Shown here: positions 1 through 10,867 of the stretch, one piece after another
Layout of the letters: the number at the start of each line of letters is the position of its first letter
How positions within the stretch are numbered: the first letter of the stretch is position 1
NCBI GenBank assembly: GCA_010094025.1
Contig: ML991801.1
Coordinates: 1-64,000, forward strand
Reading direction: 5' to 3'
Source: Viridothelium virens
Lineage: Eukaryota > Ascomycota > Dothideomycetes > Trypetheliales > Trypetheliaceae
Length of the DNA: 64,000 nt
Program-made: the position numbers and the translations under genes
The notes under the pieces: model-generated
Databases searched by the model: none
Told to the model about the DNA's origin: nothing
The model's input: only the letters and a program-made list of their open reading frames with translations

Positions 1-40
1 AGTCCGAAAGCTTATTAATATAATCCACAAGAGCTAATTC

Positions 41-274
41 TTATTGTTTTAACATAAGGAGTTTGCTCTCCTGGATGAACTGCTCCTTACCCCGTATCAC
101 GCCCCTATGGCGACGCGATAATATTGTACGGTCAACATTAAAAATTCGAGCAGCTTCAGCGTAATTAACAACCTCCGCAGTTTCTAAAAAAGCAAGAGCT
201 GAAGCAATTAACCCCATATTGGTGGAGATAATCAATTTTGAACATGTGTGCGCCGGACGAATTGAGGCGTGCAC
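41..274 (-). mobile_element. pogo/Fot1-like transposase N-terminal stub
   Basis: A short reading frame resembles the N-terminal Psq-type helix-turn-helix of fungal pogo/Fot1 transposases: an alpha-helical 'ALAFLETAEVVNY' stretch, then 'AEAARIFNVDRTILSRRHRG', the DNA-recognition helix signature. The likely start is the internal ATG (MGLIAS). The frame ends about 20 residues after the HTH, so the CENP-B-type second HTH and the DDE catalytic domain are absent. This is therefore a truncated relic and not an active element. I could not see terminal inverted repeats, because the window begins 40 bases beyond the stop. The family call rests on the HTH motif alone. Confidence 0.55.
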
Positions 275-1274
275 GGAGGTGGATCGTGCACGGAGTGGTG
301 CGGACTTCTACGTAATTCTGTGCCCCACACAAACGCCACCATCATGCATGAAGAATACAAATTTTTTTGCGGCACAGGCCCCTTACGATGCCCAATCATT
401 GGAAGAGACGAGGATCAGAGATAAGAGAGGCAATCAATACTCTACCCTAGGAGCCCTCCCGTAATGAATGTTGCGCCCAATCTCCGGTCCAATGTCTATA
501 GCGTGCCGCGCCGTGGAGGAGCGCCATCAGGCGAAAGCAGCCGATCGCTGGCTGCATAGGATTCCACCTCAATTGCGAGAATTGTCTTGGACTAGCAACC
601 GTCTAACACATTCGTGTGAGTATTTCTTTCCGGCTGAAGCTAGAGATCTTTACTCTAAGAAATTGTAGCATTAGGCACCGGACGATCGTGTTGGATGCTT
701 AATGAAATACTCCTATTATCTTGCGTCTGCGGCGTCCTTAATATTCCGGAGGTATCGTAGTAAGGAGATTCAAGCTCACGAAAAATCCACGGCAGGACCT
801 TGGCCCCACATCTCTGGAAGTTGCTCAGATTTCAAGGTCTTTATCCTGTCGGGGTCCCGGGGATGAATTCCTGATTTATCCTGCGTGAATACGCTCATGT
901 ATGTAGTAGGTTGGCGTATGCACGTCAAACCTTAATAAAGAATTCAGGCAGCCGGGTTATCAATACCTGATCCAGTAATGCTCATTTCAAGATCGACTCA
1001 GCCGTACGCTCAGGCAACAGTCTGGTAGACACTCGTTACACCGTACCAAGTCCGGTAACGAATCCTTTCAGCCCGTTAATGATATATCCAAATTGTTCCA
1101 CTGCATGTTATTATCTGTTTTACCAGTCACAAGCTCTTGTATTGTGTCAATCTCTGCTGATACTGCTCTATACACCTAGAGGATTCGAGCCTTTGTTATC
1201 TTGAACATTGTCGTGATACTCTTCCTTCCTAATCTTGCTATTTCTATCCAATTGTCTCCAAGATCAAAAGAGGG
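275..1274. other. intergenic, no gene seen
   Basis: Stops are frequent in all frames and the short open frames show no recognisable motif. This may be decayed flank of the transposon stub plus the promoter of the rhodopsin-family gene that starts at 1275. Confidence 0.5.
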
Positions 1275-2707
1275 ATGACCAGCTCTGGAAAGCCTGTCGG
1301 CATAGCTCCTCCCCCACCGGGTCAAGAGGCAAACTTTATCGACCCTCAAACTCGACAAGAGTCCAATATTGCTCTTCATACTGTGATGCTGTTCTTTGTC
1401 ACTTTGAGCGTCGGTATTCGCATATATACTAGGCGCTTCATAACGCATGCTCTCGGTATAGACGACTGTAAGGGAACTCCCTTATGCTGTTTGCTAGATG
1501 CTAATCCCGCTGTGTCGCAGTACTCTGTATCATTGCATATGTAGGTCATTTGATTGACCAGTATTAGGATTTGTACTCAAATAACACTATAGTGCCTCTT
1601 GCTCACTTATTGCTCTCTTCTGCTCGCCTGTACTTACTCCCAATTTCCTTAATGGGAATCCCTGCTGACAGCAATCCAGGTGGGCAATACTATCTTGGGC
1701 ATCATTTATGGGATATAAAATTTTCCGATTTTATTCACGGTTCAAAGGTTGTAATAATCCTCCTGGAATTTGCTGTATCGCTGCTGATTTTCGAGCAATT
1801 CTAGCTTGAAGTCTGGACTGAGTGGGTTTACTTACCACTCTCAGCGTTCACCAAGTTATCCTGCTTGCTCTTTTATCGGCGCATATTTGTCCCAAGCGGA
1901 CTAATGACGGGTATCATCTGGAGCGGTGTCTTTTTTATCACGGTCATTTACACTGTTCTTCTAACTATGTCGGTCTTGAACTGCCAACCCATCAGAAAAC
2001 GCTGGAATCCATCTGTGCATGGTGTTTGCCTACCAGATGGCACACTCGCCTATAGTTCGGGAGCCTTCAACGTCCTCAGCGACATCTTTGTCCTGTTATT
2101 GCCGCTACCTGCTGTTTGGCGGCTAAACATGAGTGTGTCAAAACGAGCAAAGATCCTGGCAGTTTTCGGACTTGGCTTGATGTTCGTTTCCCTCCTCCGA
2201 ACCAGCAGCGAAGACTAACCATAGAACTTGCAGTGTTGTCGTCATGAGCATTACCCGCCTTGCTAAGACTCCATTAGCATTCAAGTCAACTGACAGTAGC
2301 TGGGAACTTTCCGAATTCGCCATTTACGCGTGCGTTTCCCTTTAAAGAACATTTGGGTTTATTGCGCTCCCGCTGACGGACTCTGCAGTATCCTTGAGAT
2401 GGACATCGCTCTAATTTGCGCTTGTCTGCTTGCTTTTCCAGCTTTCATCGACCGTTACGGTCCACATTTGGTAGCTAAGATGAAATCTTACACATCTCTT
2501 GGGCGCTGGACCACGCAAGAAGCATCAACAATAAAACTCGAGGATCATTTAAACGCAAAGCGGGAGACTTCTCTAGGCTCCTCCGACAGATACAGAAACC
2601 TGTCTGAGGGAGCGGATGTGGTAACGCATAACACAGATACAAGCGCCGATAGACCCTCGTACAGCTCTGGCTACAGAGCCGCAACCGTAAATCACAGTGT
2701 TGTCTAG
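1275..2707 (+). CDS. fungal rhodopsin-domain integral membrane protein
   Basis: This is a member of the fungal rhodopsin-type membrane protein family (Fung_rhodopsin, PTH11-related seven-helix proteins), whose ligands are largely unknown. Family hallmarks are visible in order: 'IYTRRFITHALGIDD' after helix 1, 'LGHHLWDI', 'LPLSAFTKLSCLLFYRRIF', 'SVLNCQPIRKRWNP', 'FNVLSDIFVLLLPLPAVWRL', and 'ICACLLAFPAF' before a hydrophilic cytoplasmic tail. My splice model is 1275-1467, 1521-1544, 1680-1747, 1805-2181, 2234-2329 and 2389-2707, giving 358 aa. The joins at 1467/1521, 1747/1805 and 2329/2389 are good. The join 1544/1680 uses a poor GTCATT donor and leaves the second helix region short, so it is uncertain. 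The 2181 donor (GTTCGT) is also weak. The gene may be functional with unusual splicing, or mildly decayed. Confidence 0.7.
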
Positions 2708-3650
2708 TAGCTTAATTCAATAGGACACTGTCTTGATATCAATTTTCGGCAAAGATTCCTGGTCGAACCGCAACTGCAAAACAGATTGAAATGCTACGAC
2801 TTTTGACATGCTCAGAAAGAGCAAGCATGACAGAGGAAATGACTTTTCGTGAGAGACATTCTTCCATCTATTGAAGTTTTTAGTCTACTGGATCGATAGT
2901 GGCGAACAGATAGCTACTGAGATAAGCTACCCTCGGAGTAACTATTGATTCAAACCTTCAATCTAAAGAAATGTGTCTGGACGATAGGCAGTCGAACTTT
3001 TTGCCCGTTGCTGTATGACATTGTAAGGCCTCTGGGATTGCCCCTGGAGGAAGGAGGACGGGTTTTCACATTTGGCTCACGCTAAAAACGAAAAAAGATT
3101 CAGTCTGGTTTCCTGTAAGAAAATCTCCTGAGCCTACTTCTCCTAAGCAGCCAGGCCTATCGCCGGAATTCCGATCGCCATTGCTACGGAGCGCTGACCT
3201 TACTGCTGTCTCTGCTTGCCCAGCTCAGTGAACCGCAAGCATTTGCATATACTCCTCATTTTCATCAGTGACTTCAACAGAATCGGACACGGGTCCACAA
3301 AGAGTAGTGCCATGTCCACCATTGATCGAAAACCCCTACCGCCATTAGCTGAATTTGGTTGCAGTTTTAAGGCACATAGTTTTCTAATCATTTGCAGGTT
3401 CTCCACTCGTCTACATGCAGGTGCTGAAAGCCGGTAGCATAGCAGGTGACGGGAGGGAGAGGGATCGTAGCAGCGGCTATCGTTATGAATTTATTGACAG
3501 GCCATCTTCTTCGATGCAGGCGAAAAAATAGTGTACGTCATGTGAGAAGTGGCCTTCGATTGAAAGCGCATCTTTTGTATTCGTCTCCGATATAACGACC
3601 GGATGTCATCCTCGGTGTAGGCGCTATCGGCTGCGAAATGGCCAGCACCC
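2708..3650. other. intergenic, no gene seen
   Basis: No motif-bearing reading frame was found. It lies between the rhodopsin-family gene and a PLAC8-like remnant. An upstream exon of that remnant could lie here, but I could not identify one. Confidence 0.4.
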
Positions 3651-4047
3651 TTGAGAACCTGGGCGGCAAGGTGTCTCTTAGGGGCTCAACAGCCGAGCAT
3701 ATACCACGAACAGATCCGGAGGCGGATGCACTCCGATGTTCAAGCTACTGATGTGGATCTGATGCTGGAGGTCCTCAATCCTTACCATGCTGCTTCCGAC
3801 AGCGTGCAAGCAGGAGGCTATCCAGTGTACCAGGTTGCACCATCAACTCCAGATTCAAGGCAGCGTGACCGAAGGTTTGGCCACATCCTTATGCTGTCAT
3901 TGTTGTGGCCTGATCCAGGAAGATGCGGAGGCGAAGAAATGGCAAGATAGACAAGGCATGTATGCCAAGCGCCAACCCACCATACAGGAACAGATGAAAG
4001 AACGAGATCCAGACTGTGGGACCTACAGATGTGTGAAGATGAATTAG
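3651..4047 (+). pseudogene. PLAC8-like cysteine-rich protein, probable remnant
   Basis: The second half (frame of 3787-4047) carries 'LQIQGSVTEGLATSLCCHCCGLIQEDAEAKKW'-type sequence, written here in two parts: an 'IQGS' turn, then 'SLCCHCCGLIQEDAEA'. This is the hallmark C-terminal cysteine motif of PLAC8 (DUF614) proteins, small cysteine-rich membrane-associated proteins. The expected preceding half (a first Cys cluster, then 'FGRTxHR'-like sequence) seems to lie in a different frame at 3651-3790 ('CLLGAQQ', 'RRRMHSD'), and I see no plausible intron joining the two. I therefore read it as a decayed copy. A real gene with unusual introns remains possible. Confidence 0.4.
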
Positions 4048-5572
4048 ATGATTGTGCCTCTACAAGTGTTGACGCGGAATTGTTAATCTGTCAAGGTAGG
4101 TAACACGATATTTTAAAGGAATATACGGTGTCGTTGTCGGCTGTTTGATGATGGCTTCAAGATGGACTCTGGGGTACTGCAGAACCACGTGGTGGGGCCG
4201 AAATCTTCTAGGGCCTTAAGGTAGGTACCTAGAGCTGTTTTGGGATTAGCAGTCGGATAGATCCTGTGTACTTATCAGGCGTCTGGCAAGTAAGCCCAAT
4301 GTCGGGGGCTTGGAGGTTGGTTGAGGTTGTGCGGTGCATTGAGGCGTAGCTCTGGGGTTTCAAGGGTGTACTGCGTCGTGTAGACATGCTCTATCTTTAT
4401 GCAGTTGGAGCAAGTACGTGCCGTCGGAGCCAGTGGTTGAGACTTAGCTGATGCTGGTTATATGGGCGGGGAAAGTTGGATTTATGAGGGTATGGGTTGT
4501 TAGATGGCCTGCAAGCAGGACAGGTCTTTGATGGCCTACGGAGTATATGGAGCTGATTAATAATGTGAAGGGGCCCTGCTATGGGACGTGTGAATGTGGT
4601 TTAAAGCTTGATGCATAGATGCACAGATGCGACGGAAGTGGCACTCCGCTTGTGCGAGTTGCAGGGCTTGCCGGCACGTGTGGATTCGGCCCTCCCGAAG
4701 TTTCAACGTTGAATGCTCGGGCCGATAACCGAGCGGACATGACGTTGGAGTGTCGTGGCAGCAAACTTGATCTTGATGCCTTTTGAAGACGGCACCGACG
4801 GCGTGTCGTAAATGTTGTTGACCATCACCCTCTCAAACATTCCGTCCTTCCTCCGGCTTCCACTCCGCCGCCGCACTGCATTGTCCTACTCGGGCGCCAG
4901 CCTGATCTCCCTCGAAATCCTGATCTCTAGTGATCTGACCAGGACCTGCAATCATACACCCGTAGTCACTGCCTCGGCGCTCCAATCCCAATCCGTGCCC
5001 AGTCATCAGCCGCATCAAATATAGCTGCAGTAGTAGCAGGTTTTGCCCTAGCTGCACACACAACGTCAACGCTGTCCAGCACCTGAAACCCAATATACGC
5101 GCTTTCTTCTGCCAACACTGCCAGCTGTCCTTACTCGCCCGAGCGCAAGGTGATGCCGATACGCCAGTCCCGGCCTTGGAATCGGTCATGAAGCACGCCT
5201 GAGGATCATCAAACGTGCATCTTTTAACCTCGACTCGCCCCAAACTGAGCGCGGGAAATCGCGATCGAGCTTCTGACCGTCTTAGTCCCTGCCGCTTCTC
5301 TTTTCAGAGCTTACCACCAGCCACCCAACACTCGCCTAGGGTCCCTTGAATCTGTACGAACGGGTCGCAACTCCGACCGCTGGGCCGAGCGGTGTACTTT
5401 TGTTTTCTCGACATCCTAACTCGACGGTACCATTCTCTGCAATTGATCTCGTCACATCTCCCTGCCTACAGTACCCTTCGGCAAAGTCGATCCCTACTGG
5501 ACGTTCCACTCCCTAATCTGCGGTTGAATACTCGGTACCTTCCTAATATCTACCCCACTTCTTCTGCGCGAC
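4048..5572. promoter_or_regulatory. upstream region of TPS1
   Basis: This is a 1.5-kb gene-free stretch before the TPS1 start. Trehalose synthesis genes are commonly stress-induced through STRE sites (AGGGG). One AGGGG occurs at 4569-4573, but it is single and 1 kb from the ATG, so it is weak evidence. The last ~200 bases are pyrimidine-rich (many CT/TC runs), typical of a fungal core promoter and 5' leader. No coding sequence was recognised. Confidence 0.4.
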
Positions 5573-7371
5573 ATGCCTTCGGCTGTGAACGATGAACAGA
5601 ACGAGGGCAGGCTCCTCCTGGTCTCCAACCGTCTCCCCATCACTATTAAGCGATCGGAGGAAGGAAAATATGACTTCTCCATGTCCTCGGGCGGGCTGGT
5701 CAGTGGATTGAGTGGTTTGTCCAAATCAACCACATTCCAATGGTACGGCTGGCCGGGCCTAGAGGTGCCAGAATCGGAAATCCAAACTCTCAAGGATGGT
5801 CTAAAAGAAGAATACAATGCGGTTCCAGTTATGCTTTCTGATGAATTGGCCGACAGGCACTATAATGGTTTCTCAAGTACGTGTGATACAAGGTAGTTGG
5901 CAAAGATGGTGCTAATTTGCGGCGCAGACGAAATCATGTGGCCGCTCTTCCACTATCATCCTGGTGAAATCACGTTTGATGAGTCTGCGTGGGATGCATA
6001 CAAAGAAGCCAATCAATTGTTCGCAACTACGGTGGCGGCCGATATCAATGACAACGATTTGGTCTGGGTTCACGACTATCACCTAATGCTTCTGCCGGCA
6101 ATGCTGCGCGAAGAAATCAGTAAGAGACAGAAGAAGAATGTCAAGTTGGGATTTTTCCTCCACACTCCATTCCCCAGCTCTGAGATATACCGTATCCTTC
6201 CCGTCCGTAATGAAATCCTTCTGGGCATCCTCCACTGCGATTTGATCGGTTTTCACACATACGACTACGCAAGACATTTTCTGAGTAGCTGCTCACGGAT
6301 ACTGTGAGTTCTTTTATGAAGGAAAGACTATTATGCAGCTGATGATATTTTGCAGTGGGCTCCCAACAACGCCAAACGGTGTCGAGTTCCAGAACAAAAT
6401 AGTTACCGTTGGCGCATTCCCTATTGGAATCGATCCCGAAAAGTTCGAAGATGGACTCAAAAAACCAAAAGTGCAAGAGCGAATTGCTACCCTAGAGCGC
6501 AAGTTCCAAGGCGTTAAGCTCATTGTTGGTGTCGACCGGCTGGATTACATTAAAGGTGTCCCGCAAAAATTGCATGCTCTAGAAGTCTTTCTGACTGAGC
6601 ACCCGGAATGGATTGGAAAAGTCGTGCTTGTTCAGGTGGCTGTACCCAGCCGGCAAGATGTTGAAGAATATCAAAACTTGCGCGCTGTTGTCAATGAGCT
6701 GGTGGGAAGAATTAATGGCAAATTTGGTCGGTCTTGACGCGAATACTTGGTCTACCACGTACATCGCTAACCACTTGCAGGAACTATTGAATTCATGCCG
6801 ATCCATTTCATGCATAAGTCTGTCTCCTTTGACGAGCTCATTGCCCTTTACGCTGTCTCAGACGTCTGCCTTGTCTCCTCCACTCGCGATGGCATGAACC
6901 TCGTGTCGTATGAATATATTGCAACACAACAAAAACGTCATGGAGTCATGATTCTTTCCGAATTTACCGGCGCTGCTCAGAGTCTGAATGGTAGCCTAAT
7001 CGTCAACCCTTGGAATACCGAAGAGTTGGCCGATGCGATCCATGATGCAGTGACCATGGGAGACGAGCAAAGGGCAAGCAATTACCAGAAACTCGAAAAA
7101 TATGTCAACAAATATACAAGGTATGCCGTTTTTATGCACAAGGCTAGAGCTACGACGGACGAAGACTAACTGATGACTCAGTGCTTGGTGGGGTCAGTCA
7201 TTTGTTAGTGAGCTCACGAGGGTCTCTGAGCAAAAGGAGAAGAAGCTACATGTCAAACACCACACTACCGCTCAGCAGGCCTTCATTGGTGGTGGTGATG
7301 ACGTTGTCACGCAGCCGCTTTTTGATGGCGAAGCTACGAATGGCACTGGCAACGCACCAACCGCCGACTAA
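5573..7371 (+). CDS. TPS1: alpha,alpha-trehalose-phosphate synthase (UDP-forming)
   Basis: A GT20 glycosyltransferase that makes trehalose-6-phosphate from UDP-glucose and glucose-6-phosphate in the cytosol, the first step of trehalose synthesis. Exons are 5573-5876, 5928-6303, 6356-6726, 6781-7120 and 7182-7371. All introns are GT-AG and 51-61 nt, and the product is 526 aa, close to the usual size of fungal Tps1. Visible landmarks are the N-terminal 'LLLVSNRLPIT', 'GLVSGLSGL' and 'WYGWPGL', then 'DNDLVWVHDYHLMLLP', 'LHTPFPSSEIYRILPVR', 'GVDRLDYIKGVPQ' (donor-binding Arg/Lys region), and 'SSTRDGMNLVSYEY'. There is no C-terminal phosphatase domain, so this is the catalytic synthase and not Tps2 or a Tsl1/Tps3-type regulator. 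It looks intact. Confidence 0.97.
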
Positions 7372-8212
7372 AATTCTTTCCTTTGTTCACTAGCCAAACT
7401 CATCAGAATGCATTCTACCAACGATTAGAGTCCGAAGCATCCCTTAGAACAGAAACGGGACGAGCAGAAGTGGAGGACTATTGAGTGGTGAAGCACATAG
7501 ATGGAGCCATGGGAGTGGGAAAGATTAATACCCAGAATGCTGGCACGACTGGCATTTCCGACTGCTTGTCTCTATTCCAGCATCGAGCATGATCTCACGA
7601 CTAGCACCTCATGATGAGCGCATCAGCGCAGGCGTTGGGTCTCCTTTTGTACTCCGGCTTTTACTTTCTAGACTACCGAAGATATCCCTTCTTAGGCTTC
7701 ACAGCCTGAACTGTAGATTACCAATAAAAATACCATCTCATCTTTCCGAAGTTCTATCGGACTGTGCTCTTGTACTCATGACTTGAGTTGGATTGCTTGC
7801 CGATGCTAGGCTACTTTATTATTTGTTTCTATCCTTTTTCCTAATGCGTGATTGTCAACCGCGGATAGCGCAAGCGCATGAGATCCGCCGAAGCTCTTCC
7901 GTCGGGCATGAAAATAATTTAGGAGCTCCACAATCTTAAACGGCTTGATTGCTTTCAGCATTACCTTTCGTGTCCGAGACCCCATTGTTTTCTTGTGATT
8001 CCTCCTCTGCTTATTTGCCATGTTTCTTTGTTAGCAATCCGACCCTTCATTGCCTTTTGCGAAGTTATCTCATCCACAGAGCTCTGATTGTCTCCTACTG
8101 ATCTACGGTTTACTGGAGCGTATTCATGTCAACTACCTGATTCACCGGAGTCCCATACGCCGTACCGGCTCATTTATCACCCCGCAACCGTCAGGTCGAC
8201 CGAATTCAAGAG
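7372..8212. other. TPS1 3' flank and MRPS17 upstream region
   Basis: Mostly unremarkable. A 71-codon minus-strand frame with an ATG start lies at 7806-8021. Its product is small and basic ('MANKQRRNHKKTMGSRTRK' start) and I do not recognise it. A GTAATG donor-like site follows the Arg/Lys-rich start, so it could be the first exon of a small gene divergent from MRPS17, but no downstream exon is evident. I regard it as unproven. Confidence 0.3.
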
Positions 8213-9207
8213 ATGTCTACTCTCGAAAGCATAAGAGCAGCCGCGGCACAGGCTGCCAGAGTAGTCAAACCACCACCTCCGAGTAGAAACTATACTGGGG
8301 TAGTGGTGTCCGCAGGGAAAATGTCGAAGACTGTGAAAGTGCGCATAATGAAACAGGACTGGAATCACCGTATTCGAAAAGTAGGTGGTTCTCTATTCAT
8401 TACGAATGCATTGCATTGCGAGCAGGCTATAATTCTTGAGGCAATTAACGAACGGCTATGCATGGCAGTGTATGCAGCTGGTGGTCGAAATTTTCACTGC
8501 TCTTGCAATTTCTACAGCGGCCTTGCTACTGCACCGTGTTGTATCTGGCGCACTGACAACGCAAACAACAGTATTTTGATCGCCCGGTTCACTACCTGAC
8601 CCACGATCCAGCATCGTCGTTACGAGAAGGAGACATAATACGTCTAGCGAGCGGAAATCGTTTTTCCAAAAACGTCCGTCACGTCGTAACACAGATTATC
8701 GCACCCTTCGGTCCTCCCCTTTCGGAAAGACCACCGTTACCGAGCCTGGACGATATCCGAGCGCGAAAGGACGAGAAGAAAGCAGCGAAAACAGAGCGAA
8801 AATCTGCAAGGATATCGGAGGAGATAAGTAGGAAGAGGGAAGAGAAACGGCTTCAGCGTGAAAAGAGGAGGGCCAAGGAAGCAGGGAAAACTGGTGGAGC
8901 CGAAGCGGCGGATAGCGAAGAACCTAAGCCATACGCAAAGGGAGTTAGGAGTGACATGGTGATTGAAGGAAGCGGCGGGTTACATCATCCGGGCAAGGTA
9001 CACGACAGGGCTATGGCGAACAGTCAGAAGGCGATACGGCACAAGGAAAAGGCGCAGGAGAACGAGGAAGAACTCAGACGCACGAATGAGAGATTAGAGC
9101 AAATTAGGATATCGGGAGAGGAGACAGGGAAAACAGGCACAGAGGAAATGAAGGAGGAAGATGAAAAGACTGACAGCAAAGGCGGAGGATGGTTTAGATG
9201 GCGGTGA
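8213..9207 (+). CDS. MRPS17: mitochondrial small ribosomal subunit protein uS17m
   Basis: An S17-family OB-fold protein of the mitochondrial small ribosomal subunit that binds rRNA. Exons are 8213-8380 and 8572-9207 (intron 191 nt, GTAGGT...CAG, phase 0), giving 267 aa. The conserved core reads 'YTGVVVSAGKMSKTVKVRI' then 'HRIRK' joined across the intron to 'YFDRPVHYLTHDP', followed by 'SLREGDIIRLASGNRFSKN' and 'VRHVVTQIIAPFGPP'. After the core (about residue 130) comes a long, highly charged Lys/Glu/Arg tail with coiled-coil character, roughly 130 residues, far beyond a bacterial S17 (~85 aa). C-terminal extensions are common among fungal mitoribosomal proteins. The start is the first ATG in frame. 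Confidence 0.93.
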
Positions 9208-9415
9208 TTGCGTTCGAAGCCAACTGTAACATTATCGAGATAACTGCTCGAGAGCGTGGTGGTGTACATAGACAGGAGTAGATTTTGTACCAGTGTGTAG
9301 GATCGGCACCATGTACCAACCTGTAGATATAGATCTACTGCAACCCCTCTTACACCTCAAAAACTTTGTACAATTAAACCACCACAAGCATCAGAAATAG
9401 AACTCCATCGTCTCT

Positions 9416-10276
9416 TCACCCACCCCTCCGAGTCATCCGTCTTCGCCGCCATCTCCACTTCCCTTTCAACCCTCTCCCAACCCGCCTCAAAACCTCCCCA
9501 AGCCCCTTCCATCCCCTCCATCTCCTCCCCGCCTTCCCCTCTGGCCTCCCCGCCTCGGCGATCTCCCAATCTCTCTCCCATTCCCATTCCCATTCCCTCT
9601 CTATCCCTGACTCCCCTTCCTCTCTTTCCTCCTCCACCTCCCTGTCCTGTTCCCCTTCCCCCTCTCCCTCTCCCTCCCCATCCCCCTCCCACTCGTCTCT
9701 CCCCACCGCATCCTCCTCCACCTCCTCCACCTCCTCCCCCTCCTCCCCCTCCTCCACAATGCTCCCCATAACCTCCACAACCAACCACTCCCAGCCAACA
9801 ACAACCCCCTCCATGGGCCCCTCCTTCGCCCCCGCGATACCCATCTTCGTCCTCCTTAGACTCCACCGATCGCGCACCCGCCTCTTCTCGCGGGCTGCGC
9901 GCGCCGCTTCCGCCGACCGCGCGAGACACGTCCAGCGGACTGAGGGCAGGCGGCGACGGGGAAGTGGTGAGGGGCGCGGAGGGCAGGGGTGCGAGGCAGG
10001 GTGCGCGGCGCGCGCGTGCAGGTGCGTTAGGATTCCGGCTGTGATGGGGGACCAGGAGGGGTGCGGGGAGGGGGGCAGGAGGGAGGAGGATGAGGGGGAG
10101 GAAGAAAGGGAGGGGTTGGGGGAGGGAACTGGGTCTGGGGTTTGGTGTTGTGCTTTAGGGGTCGGGGACGAAGCGGTGGGTGTGGTGGTGGTGGTGGTGG
10201 TTTTGGTGGTGTTGGTGGTATTTTTCCTGCTGGGGGGCACCTGGGTGTCTGGGGAGGTGGACGCGGAGGTGTCCAT
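9416..10276 (-). CDS. hypothetical low-complexity protein
   Basis: A 286-codon frame begins at an ATG with a Ser/Thr/Pro-rich N-terminus (a run of Thr, then PS repeats). A basic middle section ('SAEAARAAREKRRVRDRWSL') follows, then 'GWEWLVVEVMGSIVEEG', then a long Glu/Gly/Arg-rich tail. I do not recognise a family. The DNA has extreme strand bias (the plus strand is C-rich in the left half and G-rich in the right), so long open frames appear on both strands and in several frames. That bias lowers confidence that this one is translated. The middle section looks the most protein-like. Just upstream (10294-10530) lies a second minus-strand segment encoding 'PSPAFAFGSPTIPPP' and 'LVKKVKEILSKPFDKAYKPP'. 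It lacks an obvious start and might be an exon of this or a separate small gene. Confidence 0.35.
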   Translation of the reverse strand: MDTSASTSPDTQVPPSRKNTTNTTKTTTTTTTPTASSPTPKAQHQTPDPVPSPNPSLSSSPSSSSLLPPSPHPSWSPITAGILTHLHARAAHPASHPCPPRPSPLPRRRLPSVRWTCLARSAEAARAAREKRRVRDRWSLRRTKMGIAGAKEGPMEGVVVGWEWLVVEVMGSIVEEGEEGEEVEEVEEDAVGRDEWEGDGEGEGEGEGEQDREVEEEREEGESGIEREWEWEWERDWEIAEAGRPEGKAGRRWRGWKGLGEVLRRVGRGLKGKWRWRRRRMTRRGG

Positions 10277-10867
10277 CCTGGGGGCCTGTTTGACTACCAG
10301 ATCGGTCCGAAGTCAGAAGAGAGCGGTTTGGTTGGTGGTTTGTAGGCCTTGTCGAATGGCTTGCTGAGGATTTCCTTGACTTTTTTGACCAGGTTGCTCA
10401 GAGGACCGTCCCCAGGAGGTGGGATGGTGGGAGAGCCAAAAGCAAAGGCGGGACTAGGGGCTTGCTCAGGCATGAAGCTGGACGTGATCCCGTTGGGGAT
10501 TTCCCCGAGTACCAAAGCGATGTATGTGTGTCTTGCTTAGAGTTGATATGGCTGCCGGGTCCGTTCAGAAGGAAATGATATGTCTCTTGATTGTGGAAGA
10601 CCTGAGATGCAAATGTAAAGGAGAAAATTTGGCTGCACTCAAGATATTTATGCTCTGTTCGAAATATGACTGCGGGAAGCGAAAAAGGTGTGTACTCCGT
10701 CGGAAGAACATAAATAATGGTCCTCTCGAACATAAAGTGGGTCACAAGAAAACCATTAAATGGTATCGTTTTAGAGTTAGACCATCTGGCAGAGATGTAT
10801 ATCTTCAGGGAACCCCTCATTGGCTTCCTGGGTTAAGCACTTCGCAGAATGTATAGCATTGGATAGT

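Noticed and set aside
2761-2785. Minus-strand GGTTCGACC as a possible tRNA B box
   Set aside because: It does not fit the full GGTTCGANNCC consensus and no cloverleaf could be drawn around it.
4569-4573. Single AGGGG as a stress-response element for TPS1
   Set aside because: One site a kilobase upstream is not above chance; noted only as context.
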